Assembly: GCA_030017655.1 (NCBI GenBank)
Contig: JASEIM010000002.1
Coordinates: forward strand, 70,464 to 134,463
Direction: 5' to 3'
From: Methanobacterium sp.
GTDB lineage: Archaea; Methanobacteriota; Methanobacteria; Methanobacteriales; Methanobacteriaceae
Length of the DNA stretch: 64,000 nt
The position numbers and the translations under genes were made by a program. This document shows, one piece after another, positions 45,548-54,035 of the stretch; the stretch's first letter is position 1; each line of letters begins with the position of its first letter. The notes below the pieces were generated by a model. That model did not search any database and was not told the origin of the DNA. It worked only from the letters and a program-made list of their open reading frames with translations.

Positions 45548-45781
45548 TTTAACACCAATATATATAATTGTTGTTCAATGGATTTATAATTAGTTATTAT
45601 AATATTAAATAAATTATTATAAATTACTTTTATTTTCTTGTAAAAATAATATCCAGAAATACTTTAAAAAATAATCAGAGCATTATTATCCTAATTCACA
45701 AAAAAATAAATTTAAAATTAAAAATAAGATAAGTACCCTATACTAATTTCAAAAAAATCATGATTTATAGGGATTAAAATA

Positions 45782-46096
45782 TTAAAACATCTCTATAGCT
45801 CTTATTAACCTGTTTGCAGCATTTTTCATTTCCGGACTTGCACTGGGACTTTGTCTAATTTTAAATGCCATTTTAAGGACTTTAGGAACATCTTCAGGCT
45901 TGATTCTTTCAGCCATTTGTATGTAGGATTCATTTGGATCCTCCATTTCCATGAATTCTGTGTCTATATCGCCTTTTTCCATTTCTTCAAGCATAACTTG
46001 GCAGGCACCCATTCCCTGAGTAGCAACATCCTTATCTTCACATTTCCTAATTAATTTTAAAGCATTTTCGTCAAGTTCCATCTTTTCTTGTGCCAT
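45782..46096 (-). CDS. Small helical protein, paralogue of the previous gene
   Basis: 104 aa from ATG 46096, preceded by GGTGAT. Shares MGACQVML and the AERIKPEDVPKVLKMAFKIRQS...NAANRLIRAIEM end with the gene at 45263; the N-terminal third differs. The 234 bp between the pair are AT-rich without other features, so each may have its own promoter. Confidence 0.72.
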   Translation of the reverse strand: MAQEKMELDENALKLIRKCEDKDVATQGMGACQVMLEEMEKGDIDTEFMEMEDPNESYIQMAERIKPEDVPKVLKMAFKIRQSPSASPEMKNAANRLIRAIEMF

Positions 46097-46279
46097 TAAT
46101 ATCACCACTTACTTATATGATCTTCAAAGGATTTATATTTAATACATATTTTAAAAAAAGTATTTAAAATGAAAATAGCCAGATAAAATAGAACATCCAA
46201 ATTTTTGTTCTATCAAATACGAAAAATATTTTTATCACCTCTTTTAAATAATTTATTTAAAGGTAATGGTGTGATTTAA

Positions 46280-46474
46280 ATGGCCAAAGATACTGACATT
46301 GATAAAGAGTTTGAAGCTCAATTAAAAGGTAAAATGGGCTGGAAATGCTCATGTTCACTGGATATTATAGATAAAGAATCCACACTCCGGACAGTTACAT
46401 GTAAAAATTGTGGAAAAGTATTTAAAACGAATAGAGATACTGAATATTGTTTTAAATGCGAAAAAAAGCATTAA
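46280..46474 (+). CDS. Small zinc-ribbon protein
   Basis: 64 aa with cysteines as CSC, CKNC and CFKC, giving at least one zinc site of the ribbon type. GGTGTGAT-like sequence precedes the ATG. The ferredoxin gene starts 11 bp after its stop, so they are likely cotranscribed. Confidence 0.75.
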   Translation: MAKDTDIDKEFEAQLKGKMGWKCSCSLDIIDKESTLRTVTCKNCGKVFKTNRDTEYCFKCEKKH

Positions 46475-46485
46475 ATGGTGAGAAT

Positions 46486-46701
46486 ATGGTAAAAGTAGAA
46501 ATTGAACGATCTATGTGTATATCCTGTGGAAACTGTATCGATAACTGTCCAGAATACTTCGAATTTGCAGATGATGGATTTTCAACTCTTAAAGGGGGAA
46601 AAAGGGTTGGAGATAATGATGAACTTGAAATAGAAGAGGCAGGATGCACTGTAACTGCAGAAGAAAGTTGTCCCGTATCAATTATACATGTTTATGAATA
46701 A
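46486..46701 (+). CDS. Single-cluster ferredoxin
   Basis: 71 aa. One [4Fe-4S]-type motif, CISCGNCIDNCPEYFEF, with a fourth conserved Cys pair later (GCTVTAEESCPVSII) as in Fer4_13 ferredoxins. ATG 46486 is chosen because GGTGAG sits 5 bases ahead. Acts as an electron carrier; the partner is unknown. Confidence 0.88.
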   Translation: MVKVEIERSMCISCGNCIDNCPEYFEFADDGFSTLKGGKRVGDNDELEIEEAGCTVTAEESCPVSIIHVYE

Positions 46702-46711
46702 AGGAGGTTGA

Positions 46712-46850
46712 AGAAAATACTATTAAATCTACGATTTAATGCCTCGAAAATCTCCGATTTTCGAATTATAAGTATTTTCTGAACCCCAAATCGAAGCTGA
46801 CAAAAACGAAGTTTTTGTCGGTTCAAAATTTTCAATTTTGAAAAATTTGG
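46712..46850. repeat. Mini-hairpin cluster 1 (two three-way-junction folds)
   Basis: Between the ferredoxin and cupin genes. AGAAAATACT (46712-46721) pairs perfectly with AGTATTTTCT (46771-46780) and encloses two hairpins: ATTAAATC/GATTTAAT (loop 46730-46732) and TCGAAAATC/GATTTTCGA (loop 46753-46755). A second set follows: CCAAAT (46786-46791) with ATTTGG (46845-46850) enclosing GACAAAAAC/GTTTTTGTC (loop 46808-46810) and TTCAAAATT/AATTTTGAA (loop 46831-46833). All inner loops are three bases. The last outer arm includes the first two bases of the cupin ribosome site GGAGG. Confidence 0.85.
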
Positions 46851-46861
46851 AGGAATATAAT

Positions 46862-47182
46862 ATGGAAGAACTAGTATCCAAAGTTTTGAAAGTAGAAGAT
46901 TTAATAGACTACCAGGAAGGCTCTGTTGTAAGCCGTGAAATTATAAGAAAAGATACAGGAACAGTAACCATATTTGCATTTGATAAAGGAGAAGGTTTAA
47001 GCGAACATACCGCTCCATTCGATGCAATGGTTCAGATAGTGGATGGTAAGGCTGAAATCACCATTTCTGGCAATAAAAATGTGCTTGAAAAGGGAGATAT
47101 GATAATAATGCCTGCAAATGAACCGCATGCACTTACAGCTCTTGAAAAATATAAAATGGTTCTGACAATGATACGATCATAA
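46862..47182 (+). CDS. Cupin-domain protein
   Basis: 106 aa single cupin barrel (EGLSEHTAPFDAMVQIVDGKA, then GDMIIMPANEPHALTAL) holding a presumed metal site with two His and a Glu-like residue. Such small cupins bind metals or small ligands. The ribosome site GGAGG is partly inside a hairpin (46849-46853), so translation may depend on RNA folding. Function not assigned. Confidence 0.87.
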   Translation: MEELVSKVLKVEDLIDYQEGSVVSREIIRKDTGTVTIFAFDKGEGLSEHTAPFDAMVQIVDGKAEITISGNKNVLEKGDMIIMPANEPHALTALEKYKMVLTMIRS

Positions 47183-47192
47183 ACCTATTTTT

Positions 47193-48002
47193 TTATTCAT
47201 AATACTCGCAAATATCCACATATTCACATTTTTCGCATTTATTTTTAAAAATCTTAAATTCTGGCATTTCCTGCCTTTCAAACATTGTATTTATCGAATC
47301 AAGTACGCCGAAAAGTTTATTGTGTAAAATTGAGTTTATTACAACTGGTCTTCGCTCGCCTATTTTTGTATAATTAATAAAACCAACGAGAACTTCTTTA
47401 TTTAATTCATAATCTATTAAAAGGGCATATGCAGCAATTTGGAGGGCATCTGCAAGCCATACACCGCCACCTGGAGGAATTCCTGTTCTGGTTTCAACTG
47501 GATAATAAATTCCATTTATTATTTCTATTTTACCAATTTTACCGGTTAAATTAAGCTCTTCACTTTTTAGGGGAAATTCCAGAAGGGATTGTGGAAAAAA
47601 CATTTCCACAATTTCCATTCCCCTCTTATCAGTATTTTTAAGAACTTCCTTTATTTTTAAAGCCATGAACTGGGATTCCAGTTTAAAATCTTCCTCTAAA
47701 TCATTGCATAAATCGTTTAAAATTAAAGAATCAATTTCATCCATCTTAGAATACTTATTTGACACATTTTCTATAAATTGAGGAACTTCATTGAATAGAA
47801 TATCAAAAATTTCTTCAATTTCAATATTATCCTTTATATTCCATGTATTTCGTTTTGTGATTTCTTCAAAACCCCTCCTTATTTCCTGTACTATTTTTCC
47901 AGCTATCATTTCCTGTGTCTGGATACTATCTCCATGTAAATGTTTTAAATATAGTTTAGCAGGGCAGTACATGTATTCTGATATTGAAGAAACGCTAATC
48001 AT
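47193..48002 (-). CDS. Cas4-like (RecB-fold, Fe-S) protein with degraded nuclease motifs
   Basis: 269 aa. The Fe-S scaffold of Cas4 is present: YMYCPAKLYLK near residue 13 and CEKCEYVDIC at the end. The nuclease core reads LTGKIGKIEI then PVETRTG, where active Cas4 proteins have a GxID motif and ExK; the Asp is missing and Lys is Arg. QIAAYALLID matches motif QxxxY. A stand-alone gene with no CRISPR array, cas1 or cas2 in the window. Probably inactive as a nuclease or specialised. Confidence 0.8.
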   Translation of the reverse strand: MISVSSISEYMYCPAKLYLKHLHGDSIQTQEMIAGKIVQEIRRGFEEITKRNTWNIKDNIEIEEIFDILFNEVPQFIENVSNKYSKMDEIDSLILNDLCNDLEEDFKLESQFMALKIKEVLKNTDKRGMEIVEMFFPQSLLEFPLKSEELNLTGKIGKIEIINGIYYPVETRTGIPPGGGVWLADALQIAAYALLIDYELNKEVLVGFINYTKIGERRPVVINSILHNKLFGVLDSINTMFERQEMPEFKIFKNKCEKCEYVDICEYYE

Positions 48003-48265
48003 TTACTAAAACTCCTTTATCTATTTAATAATAAACAGGATAGTAATTTAGCTGTATTTAGGTATATTAATTTAATATTAATTTTTACAAAACTCATATA
48101 AATAGATATAGGTTTGTTACTGCTCTCTAAATAATGTAAAAGCTCGTAAAAATATCCATTTCATGCCCAAAAATATTCATATATTTTAGATTAAAAAATA
48201 GGTAATGAAACGTTTTTTTTTATAGGGCATAAAATATTTAATAAAGAAAATTAAATTTCAGTTAG

Positions 48266-48544
48266 CTATTCAGATTCCTTGATCTCTTTTAGTATATTAT
48301 AATAGAAATTCATAAATTCGCTAATATGTCCCCGCATATACCCTATATCGTCATATTGTTCTTTTGAAGGTTCCAATCTCAATACAATGAAAAAATTCAA
48401 CTTTCTCTTTTCATCAATAAAAGCATGTTCGTCATATGTAGATAACTTACTCTCAATTTCACTTTTCCATTCTTCAGGTGATGTGTTATCTACAAAGCAA
48501 AGATCAAAACCTTTCTCCCCATAGCAGCCAAGATATTCTAACAT
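48266..48544 (-). CDS. Hypothetical protein
   Basis: 92 aa, mixed alpha/beta, with evenly spaced hydrophobics (LNFFIVLRLEP) and an acidic C-terminal helix. No recognised family and no clear ribosome site (AGGT lies only two bases from the ATG). The 263 bp downstream to the Cas4-like gene show nothing else. Confidence 0.55.
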   Translation of the reverse strand: MLEYLGCYGEKGFDLCFVDNTSPEEWKSEIESKLSTYDEHAFIDEKRKLNFFIVLRLEPSKEQYDDIGYMRGHISEFMNFYYNILKEIKESE

Positions 48545-48669
48545 ACCTATTTTTATGTTTTTTATTACTATTAAATTATTACGTGCATAACAGTCTATTA
48601 ATATAAATATACGTGGAAAATCCCCATCATATCAAAATAAAAAAAATAAAGATAAAAGACTGTGAATTA

Positions 48670-49959
48670 TTATTCCTCTAAAACCCGAATAAATAGAGTA
48701 TCATTTCTTACAAAATCAAGTGCATTAATCTCTTTTACCGCATTCTGCATGTTTTTTTCCAATGCTTCATGCATCACCATGAAAATAGGAACTTCCTGAC
48801 CTTCATCTCTTTTTTTCTGAGTAACTGCTTCTATACTAATATCATAACTGCTCAAAATACCTGAAATTGTGTGCAGTACACCTGGTTTATCAACTGCAGT
48901 AAGACGCAAGTAATATTTTGATTTTATGTCCTCAATGTCCTTTATCTGTTTAACCTCAGTATCAGTTGGGCCATAGATGTTTTTTCGCTCCATGTTTTCC
49001 ATTATATCAAGGCAATCCCCCACAACAGCGCTCGCTGTAGGCATCATTCCTGCTCCCTGTCCATACATCATAACAGGACCTACAATGTCCCCTACAATAT
49101 AAACACCGTTAAATACATCATTAACAGATGCCAGGAGATGATTTTGAGGTATTAATGTTGGATGAACCCTTACTTCAAGTTCTCCTTCTTCAATCCGTGA
49201 AATGGCCAGTAATTTTATGGAGTAACCCATTTCGTTTTTGATAAACTCAATATCTTCCTGTTTTATTTTACTTATTCCTTCAACATGGAATTTATCCTGT
49301 TCAACATAAATTCCAAAGCCTAAAATGGTGAGGATAATTAATTTCTGGGCAGTATCATGTCCTTCAATATCAAATGTGGGGTCCTGCTCTGCATATCCCT
49401 TTTCCTGAGCTTCACTCAATACATCTTCAAAATCAAGGCCTTCCTCTGTCATTTTAGTTAAAATATAATTTGCTGTACCGTTGATTATACCATAAATTGA
49501 TTGAATATGATTTGCGCCCAAGCTTTCGTTTAATGGCTCAAGTAATGGAATTCCACCACCTACGCTTGCTTCAAAGCAGATTCTGACGTTGTTTTTATTT
49601 GCGGTTTCCAGAATTTCTTCCCAGTGCTTTGCAAGCAGTGCTTTGTTTGCTGTAACTACATGTTTTCCTTCTTGCATTGCCTTCAAAATAAAGCTTTTTG
49701 CAGGTTCATAGCCCCCAATAAGCTCTATAACTATGTCAATTTCCGGATCTTCAAGAATATCATTCACATCAGTCGATAATATGTTTCTATCAATCTCAAC
49801 GCCCCGATCTGTTTCTATGTCCAGATCAACAACTTTTTTAAGCTTTATATTTGTTCCAACTTTCTGTTCCATAAGGTCTAAATTTCGATTAAAGGTTTCT
49901 ACAACCCCTGCTCCTATTGTTCCAAACCCAATAAGCCCAATATTGTAAATATCTTTCAT
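48670..49959 (-). CDS. hom: Homoserine dehydrogenase
   Basis: 429 aa: NAD(P)-binding GLIGFGTIGAGVVETF, catalytic region GIINGTANYILTKM with the substrate Lys/Asp residues, and a C-terminal ACT domain (about 350-429; LTAVDKPGVLHTISGIL) that probably mediates feedback control. It reduces aspartate semialdehyde to homoserine for threonine and methionine. GGGAGG precedes the ATG. Confidence 0.96.
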   Translation of the reverse strand: MKDIYNIGLIGFGTIGAGVVETFNRNLDLMEQKVGTNIKLKKVVDLDIETDRGVEIDRNILSTDVNDILEDPEIDIVIELIGGYEPAKSFILKAMQEGKHVVTANKALLAKHWEEILETANKNNVRICFEASVGGGIPLLEPLNESLGANHIQSIYGIINGTANYILTKMTEEGLDFEDVLSEAQEKGYAEQDPTFDIEGHDTAQKLIILTILGFGIYVEQDKFHVEGISKIKQEDIEFIKNEMGYSIKLLAISRIEEGELEVRVHPTLIPQNHLLASVNDVFNGVYIVGDIVGPVMMYGQGAGMMPTASAVVGDCLDIMENMERKNIYGPTDTEVKQIKDIEDIKSKYYLRLTAVDKPGVLHTISGILSSYDISIEAVTQKKRDEGQEVPIFMVMHEALEKNMQNAVKEINALDFVRNDTLFIRVLEE

Positions 49960-50014
49960 TTTAATCCTCCCTATTAAAATTCAATTAGAATATCTTTAAG
50001 ATCATCCTTTAACA

Positions 50015-50101
50015 GTTAAAATTTCTAATTTTGGCACGAATTACTATAATTCTTTCAACTATTAAAATTTTCATTTTAACGCCGCAAAAACGGAGTTTTT
50101 A
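50015..50101. repeat. Mini-hairpin cluster 2
   Basis: GTTAAAATT (50015-50023) pairs with AATTTTGGC (50027-50035, two G-T pairs) around TCT; GAATT/AATTC (50038-50052); TTAAAAT/ATTTTAA (50062-50079); AAAAAC/GTTTTT (50086-50100, loop GGA). The last hairpin is within the 3' end of the coding sequence at 50076. The 15-base core AAAATTTCTAATTTT recurs exactly in cluster 3. Confidence 0.7.
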
Positions 50102-51101
50102 CGAGTTTTATATATTCGCCGATTGATTCTCTCGTTGTGCCAACTACAAGCCTTATTCTTTCATTTTTTCCCATAATTTTTTCCAATTTACCTTTTGCTA
50201 TTATTTTTTCCCTATCCTTTGCCTGTCCAGAATATGTATGGGTAAATGAAGCTATTTCAGTTATATCCACCCCATTGCCCTCTAAAATATTGACATCTTC
50301 GATTTTATAGACTGCCGGATTATCAAAGGATGCTATTGAGTCCTTTACCTTGCATTCAATGGTTGCATTGCCTAGAGATTCATATCTTTCATCCCCATAT
50401 TTTCCTTTAATCTCATCCCATTCGCGGGTAGCGAGAATGTCGAATAGAGTTCCATCAATGACACCTCTATTGTTTTTACGCTTTTCATACCATTGAAACT
50501 CTTCATAACTTAATGATGAGTCTTTAATTCTTTTTTCATATAATTTCATCCAGTATTCATCACTTATACTCTTCAGTGCAGTTCTATCCTTAATTTCACC
50601 AAATGTATCTCTTGCCTTTCTATGATTTTTAAGGCCATAAATAACAAAATCTAAATCAGAGACAGCAGGATCATATAAACCAGGTAAAATTGATCCTGAA
50701 ATTCCCATTTTTGAATAGGGAATATCTGCATATTTATGGAAAATATCTGCTAACTTTACAACTTTTTTAAGCAAATCATTATTATCAGTACTTTCCATTA
50801 TCTCTTTAAGACGCTTTTCTGGCTTTAAAATCTCATGAATTTTGTTCAAAGGCACGCCCATCATTTTAACGCCCTTAATATTATCATCATAAAGATATTC
50901 TGGATGATTACTGCTTAAAAAGTCATAAGCCTGTCTTGTATCTACTTTAGTATATCTCTTGCCATTTTTTGACCTTTCACCATTTGGATCTGGAATATAT
51001 CTTAAAAATGACAGTATTCTGTCTTCCGGATGCAGATATGAAGTGGTGGCAAAGAACAAATCATCTTCAGTATGTATGAAATCTCTGGTCCTGGCTCTCA
51101 T
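50076..51101 (-). CDS. Nucleotidyltransferase-domain protein
   Basis: 341 aa from ATG 51101. A central segment, GISGSILPGLYDPAVSDLDFVIYG, carries the GS and DxD-like motifs of the DNA polymerase beta/MNT nucleotidyltransferase superfamily. Flanking regions are archaea-specific (MJ0435-type) with no recognised domain. No ribosome site is evident and a TATA-like TTATTTATA lies about 30 bases upstream, so the message may be leaderless. Acceptor substrate unknown. Confidence 0.75.
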   Translation of the reverse strand: MRARTRDFIHTEDDLFFATTSYLHPEDRILSFLRYIPDPNGERSKNGKRYTKVDTRQAYDFLSSNHPEYLYDDNIKGVKMMGVPLNKIHEILKPEKRLKEIMESTDNNDLLKKVVKLADIFHKYADIPYSKMGISGSILPGLYDPAVSDLDFVIYGLKNHRKARDTFGEIKDRTALKSISDEYWMKLYEKRIKDSSLSYEEFQWYEKRKNNRGVIDGTLFDILATREWDEIKGKYGDERYESLGNATIECKVKDSIASFDNPAVYKIEDVNILEGNGVDITEIASFTHTYSGQAKDREKIIAKGKLEKIMGKNERIRLVVGTTRESIGEYIKLVKTPFLRR

Positions 51102-51199
51102 AAATTTATTTAATTGCACAACACTATAAATAACTAACAATAAAATATGCAAAAATTCATCTTTTTAATATAATTTTTTAAAGATGTGTGAGTTTTAAT

Positions 51200-51592
51200 A
51201 TGATAATCACAAGATTAATGCCTGATGAAGACCTTAAAAAAGGCATAAACAATATTATTAAATCAAATAACATTAAATCTGGAGTTATAATTAGCATTGT
51301 GGGGAGTTTGAACTCCGCTACATTAAGAATGGCAGATGGTGGAGTTAAAGCTTTTAAAGGACCATTTGAGATTGTTTCTGCCGAGGGGACAGTGGCAGAA
51401 AATGGAATCCATGTCCATATAGCGATTTCAGATAAAGATGGGCGTGTCACCGGAGGCCATTTACAAAAAGGTTGCATGATCAACACCACAGCAGAAATAT
51501 GCATCATGGAGACTGAATCATCCCTGAAAAGAGTATTTGATCCAGAGACAGGCTATAAAGAGCTTGTTATTGATAATAAAGATAATGAGTGA
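51200..51592 (+). CDS. PPC/DUF296-domain protein
   Basis: 130 aa, the full length of a PPC domain, with GIHVHIAISD and GRVTGGHL holding the conserved His residues, possibly a metal site. In plants the domain accompanies AT-hook DNA binding; stand-alone prokaryotic members have no proven role. ATG 51200 is chosen over GTG 51188. Overlaps the next gene's possible upstream start. Confidence 0.87.
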   Translation: MIITRLMPDEDLKKGINNIIKSNNIKSGVIISIVGSLNSATLRMADGGVKAFKGPFEIVSAEGTVAENGIHVHIAISDKDGRVTGGHLQKGCMINTTAEICIMETESSLKRVFDPETGYKELVIDNKDNE

Positions 51593-51596
51593 AATA

Positions 51597-52169
51597 ATGA
51601 AATATAAGAAATTAAAGAAAAAACTGCTTTATGATGGAAGCCAGATTGCGCCAGCGTGGGCATTTAAGGAAATTGGAGTTAAAGGATCAAGTTTGGTAGC
51701 ATGGATAGGTCCAATGGAAATTAAGCCAGAAGAGCTCATAGATTACGAAGATGTCGGCCTTGAAATTAGATCTGATGAAATGATGCATTTTATAATAGAA
51801 CATTTTGACATCCAGCCTGCAGACATAAAAACCTGCTATCACCGGCAAAGAATACTTGTAATGATTGTTAAGGACATCTTAAACGAATCATGCATTGCAA
51901 CAAAACGTAGCGGTGATGATCTGTATTTTGAAGGTAAAAAATTAAGCGTGTCAATAGCAACATGCTCCAACAGCAGCATGAAGATACATTTCGGCATGAA
52001 TATCACAGATAAAGGCACTCCTGATGATGTGAAAACAATAGGAATTTTGGAATGTAATAAAAATATGGATGATAAAAAAATTCATTCTCTAATTGATAAA
52101 ATTGCCGAAAGTTATATTAATGAAATTAAATCAATTGAAGAAGATATAACTAAAACCAAGGTTTTTTAA
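51597..52169 (+). CDS. DUF366 family protein
   Basis: About 190 aa, recognisable as DUF366 by YDGSQIAPAWAFKEIG near the start and CYHRQRILVMIVKDILNE in the middle. Conserved in archaea; structure-like features (mixed alpha/beta, possible zinc or nucleic acid contact) have no assigned function. ATG 51597 overlaps nothing; ATG 51585 would overlap the PPC gene by 8 bases. Probably cotranscribed with it. Confidence 0.82.
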   Translation: MKYKKLKKKLLYDGSQIAPAWAFKEIGVKGSSLVAWIGPMEIKPEELIDYEDVGLEIRSDEMMHFIIEHFDIQPADIKTCYHRQRILVMIVKDILNESCIATKRSGDDLYFEGKKLSVSIATCSNSSMKIHFGMNITDKGTPDDVKTIGILECNKNMDDKKIHSLIDKIAESYINEIKSIEEDITKTKVF

Positions 52170-52253
52170 AATATTGAATATAAGCAGCTGAAAATTCAAA
52201 ATAATACATATTATCTTATATAAATTAAAAAAAATAGTTTAGAAGGTTTAAAA

Positions 52254-52736
52254 ATGAAAATAGTAATTAATGGAATTCATGCTAATTTAAGATTCTCATC
52301 TGCACATATGATCCCCCTCCACGAATCATGCGGAGGAATACATGGGCATTCTTACATTGTTGATTTAGTTATCGAAGGGGAAAGAAGCGGAGAATTTGGC
52401 TTTGTTGTCGATTTTAAAAAAGCAAAAGATATTGTAAGGACCATCTGCTCAAAACTCGATCATAAAGTTCTTATTCCATGTAAGAGTGATGTTGTTGAAT
52501 TTACAGGGAAAGATGAAAACTCATTAGAATTTATGGTTGGCCAAAAAGAATATAAGCTCCCATTAGAAGATTGTTGTCTTTTACCACTTAAATCCACCTC
52601 TGCTGAGGATCTGGCGGAATATTTTGCCGAGGAAATATTTAAATATTTAGAAGAGACATATAATAAAATCTCAAGAGTCCAGATTTGTGTTAATGAAGGT
52701 ATTGGACAGGGCGCCTATTTCGATAAGTCTAAATAA
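52254..52736 (+). CDS. queD: 6-carboxy-tetrahydropterin synthase family protein (QueD)
   Basis: 160 aa, PTPS/QueD fold. Zinc ligands are His18 (SSAHM) and HGH at 30-32, with the nucleophile Cys26 in ESCGG. This is the CxxxHGH form of QueD. A roughly 30-residue insertion precedes the C-terminal Glu region. Its neighbour queE supports a role in preQ0/archaeosine synthesis: conversion of dihydroneopterin triphosphate to carboxytetrahydropterin. Confidence 0.92.
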   Translation: MKIVINGIHANLRFSSAHMIPLHESCGGIHGHSYIVDLVIEGERSGEFGFVVDFKKAKDIVRTICSKLDHKVLIPCKSDVVEFTGKDENSLEFMVGQKEYKLPLEDCCLLPLKSTSAEDLAEYFAEEIFKYLEETYNKISRVQICVNEGIGQGAYFDKSK

Positions 52737-52754
52737 GATTTGGTGGCCATACAA

Positions 52755-53456
52755 ATGAAAACTCGCATAAATGAGATTTTTTCAAGCATTCAGGGCGAAG
52801 GAAAATTAATTGGAAGACGGCAAGTTTTTGTAAGATTTTCTGGATGTAATCTTGACTGTGAATACTGCGATACCCCTCAGAGCAAAGATCCTTCATATGG
52901 AACCTTATTTTCAGAAGATGAATTAAAAGAATCAATAAAGAATCTAATAACCCCTGATTTTCATTCTGTTTCCCTTACAGGAGGGGAGCCACTGCTTCAT
53001 GCTGATTTTATAAAATATTTTCTTGAAAAATATGATTTTAACTGTTTATTAGAGACTAATGGCTCTTTGCCGGGTGAATTAAAGAAAATAGTAAAGCTAA
53101 TTAAATATGCATCTCTGGATTTTAAGCTCCCTGAACATTGTTCAACTTCTAACTGGGACGAATTATTCAAAAAAGAATTGGAATCACTAAATCTATTAAT
53201 AGATGAGGGAATAAATACATATTGTAAGATAGTTATATTGCCCTCTACAAAAGTCGATGATATCAGTCAAATAGCTTCAAGGATAAGTAATGAAATTCCA
53301 GAAAATTCGGACATTTCACTGATCATACAACCTTCAGATCCTCTTGATCAGTGGGTGAGTCATGGAAAGAAATTATTTAGGATTTCAGAAAGTGTAGGTA
53401 AGTATTTAGATGTATTAACAATACCCCAAGTTCATAAAATACTTAAGATACAATAG
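52755..53456 (+). CDS. queE: 7-carboxy-7-deazaguanine synthase (QueE), radical SAM
   Basis: 233 aa. FSSIQGEGKLIGRRQVFVRF and SGCNLDCEYCDTPQ are the QueE signature, with the CxxxCxxC radical SAM cluster motif. It makes the deazaguanine ring from carboxytetrahydropterin. ATG 52755 follows GGTGG at 52741-52745. It lies 18 bp after queD and 12 bp before a CBS gene, so the operon probably continues. Confidence 0.95.
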   Translation: MKTRINEIFSSIQGEGKLIGRRQVFVRFSGCNLDCEYCDTPQSKDPSYGTLFSEDELKESIKNLITPDFHSVSLTGGEPLLHADFIKYFLEKYDFNCLLETNGSLPGELKKIVKLIKYASLDFKLPEHCSTSNWDELFKKELESLNLLIDEGINTYCKIVILPSTKVDDISQIASRISNEIPENSDISLIIQPSDPLDQWVSHGKKLFRISESVGKYLDVLTIPQVHKILKIQ

Positions 53457-53468
53457 GAGGTTTTTATA

Positions 53469-54035
53469 ATGGAAATAGGAACAAATGTAACAGTAAACGA
53501 CGCTATGACATCGAGTGTGATTACAGTAAAGCCTGAAAACAGTGCTGCAGACGCTGCTTTTATAATGGCCCAAAATGAAGTGGGTTGTTTGATAGTTAAG
53601 AGCAACGGAGAGCCAGAAGGGATAATTACCGAAAGTGATATTATACACAAAGTGGTTGCTAAAGACATTAAAGCCAGCAATGTAACTGTTGACGAGATAA
53701 TGACTAAAAACCTTATAAAAATTGATCCTGGAAGAGAACTGAATGAAGCAGCGAGATTTATGTCAAAAATGAATATTAGAAGACTTGCTGTTGTAAAAGA
53801 TGGAAGTTTAAAGGGTATTTTGACTGCAAAAGACATAATGGCGGTTTCTCCAGAACTTACCGAAATTCTTGTTGAAAATGCAAGAATGGAAAATCAAATG
53901 GATTATAATAATGAAGAAAATCCAGTACCTGGAGTTTGTGAAACATGCGGAAATTTCATGGATTATTTAGACGAAGTTGACGGTAAATTCGTCTGTGAAG
54001 AATGTAAAGAAGATTTAGAAGGTGATTTAACTTGA
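53469..54035 (+). CDS. CBS-pair protein with a C-terminal zinc ribbon
   Basis: 188 aa: two CBS domains (about residues 8-65 and 72-128) and a C-terminal ribbon, CETCGNFMDYLDE then CEECKED. CBS pairs bind adenine nucleotides and report energy state; the ribbon may contact nucleic acid or protein. The ribosome site AGGAGG is strong. First of five consecutive CBS genes. Confidence 0.9.
   Translation: MEIGTNVTVNDAMTSSVITVKPENSAADAAFIMAQNEVGCLIVKSNGEPEGIITESDIIHKVVAKDIKASNVTVDEIMTKNLIKIDPGRELNEAARFMSKMNIRRLAVVKDGSLKGILTAKDIMAVSPELTEILVENARMENQMDYNNEENPVPGVCETCGNFMDYLDEVDGKFVCEECKEDLEGDLT

Noticed and set aside
46712..46850. Simple rho-independent terminator after the ferredoxin gene
   Set aside because: There are five or more nested stems and no terminal T-run; the last arm enters the next gene's ribosome site.
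47193..48002. CRISPR-Cas locus suggested by the Cas4-like gene
   Set aside because: No repeat-spacer array and no cas1, cas2 or effector gene is in the window.
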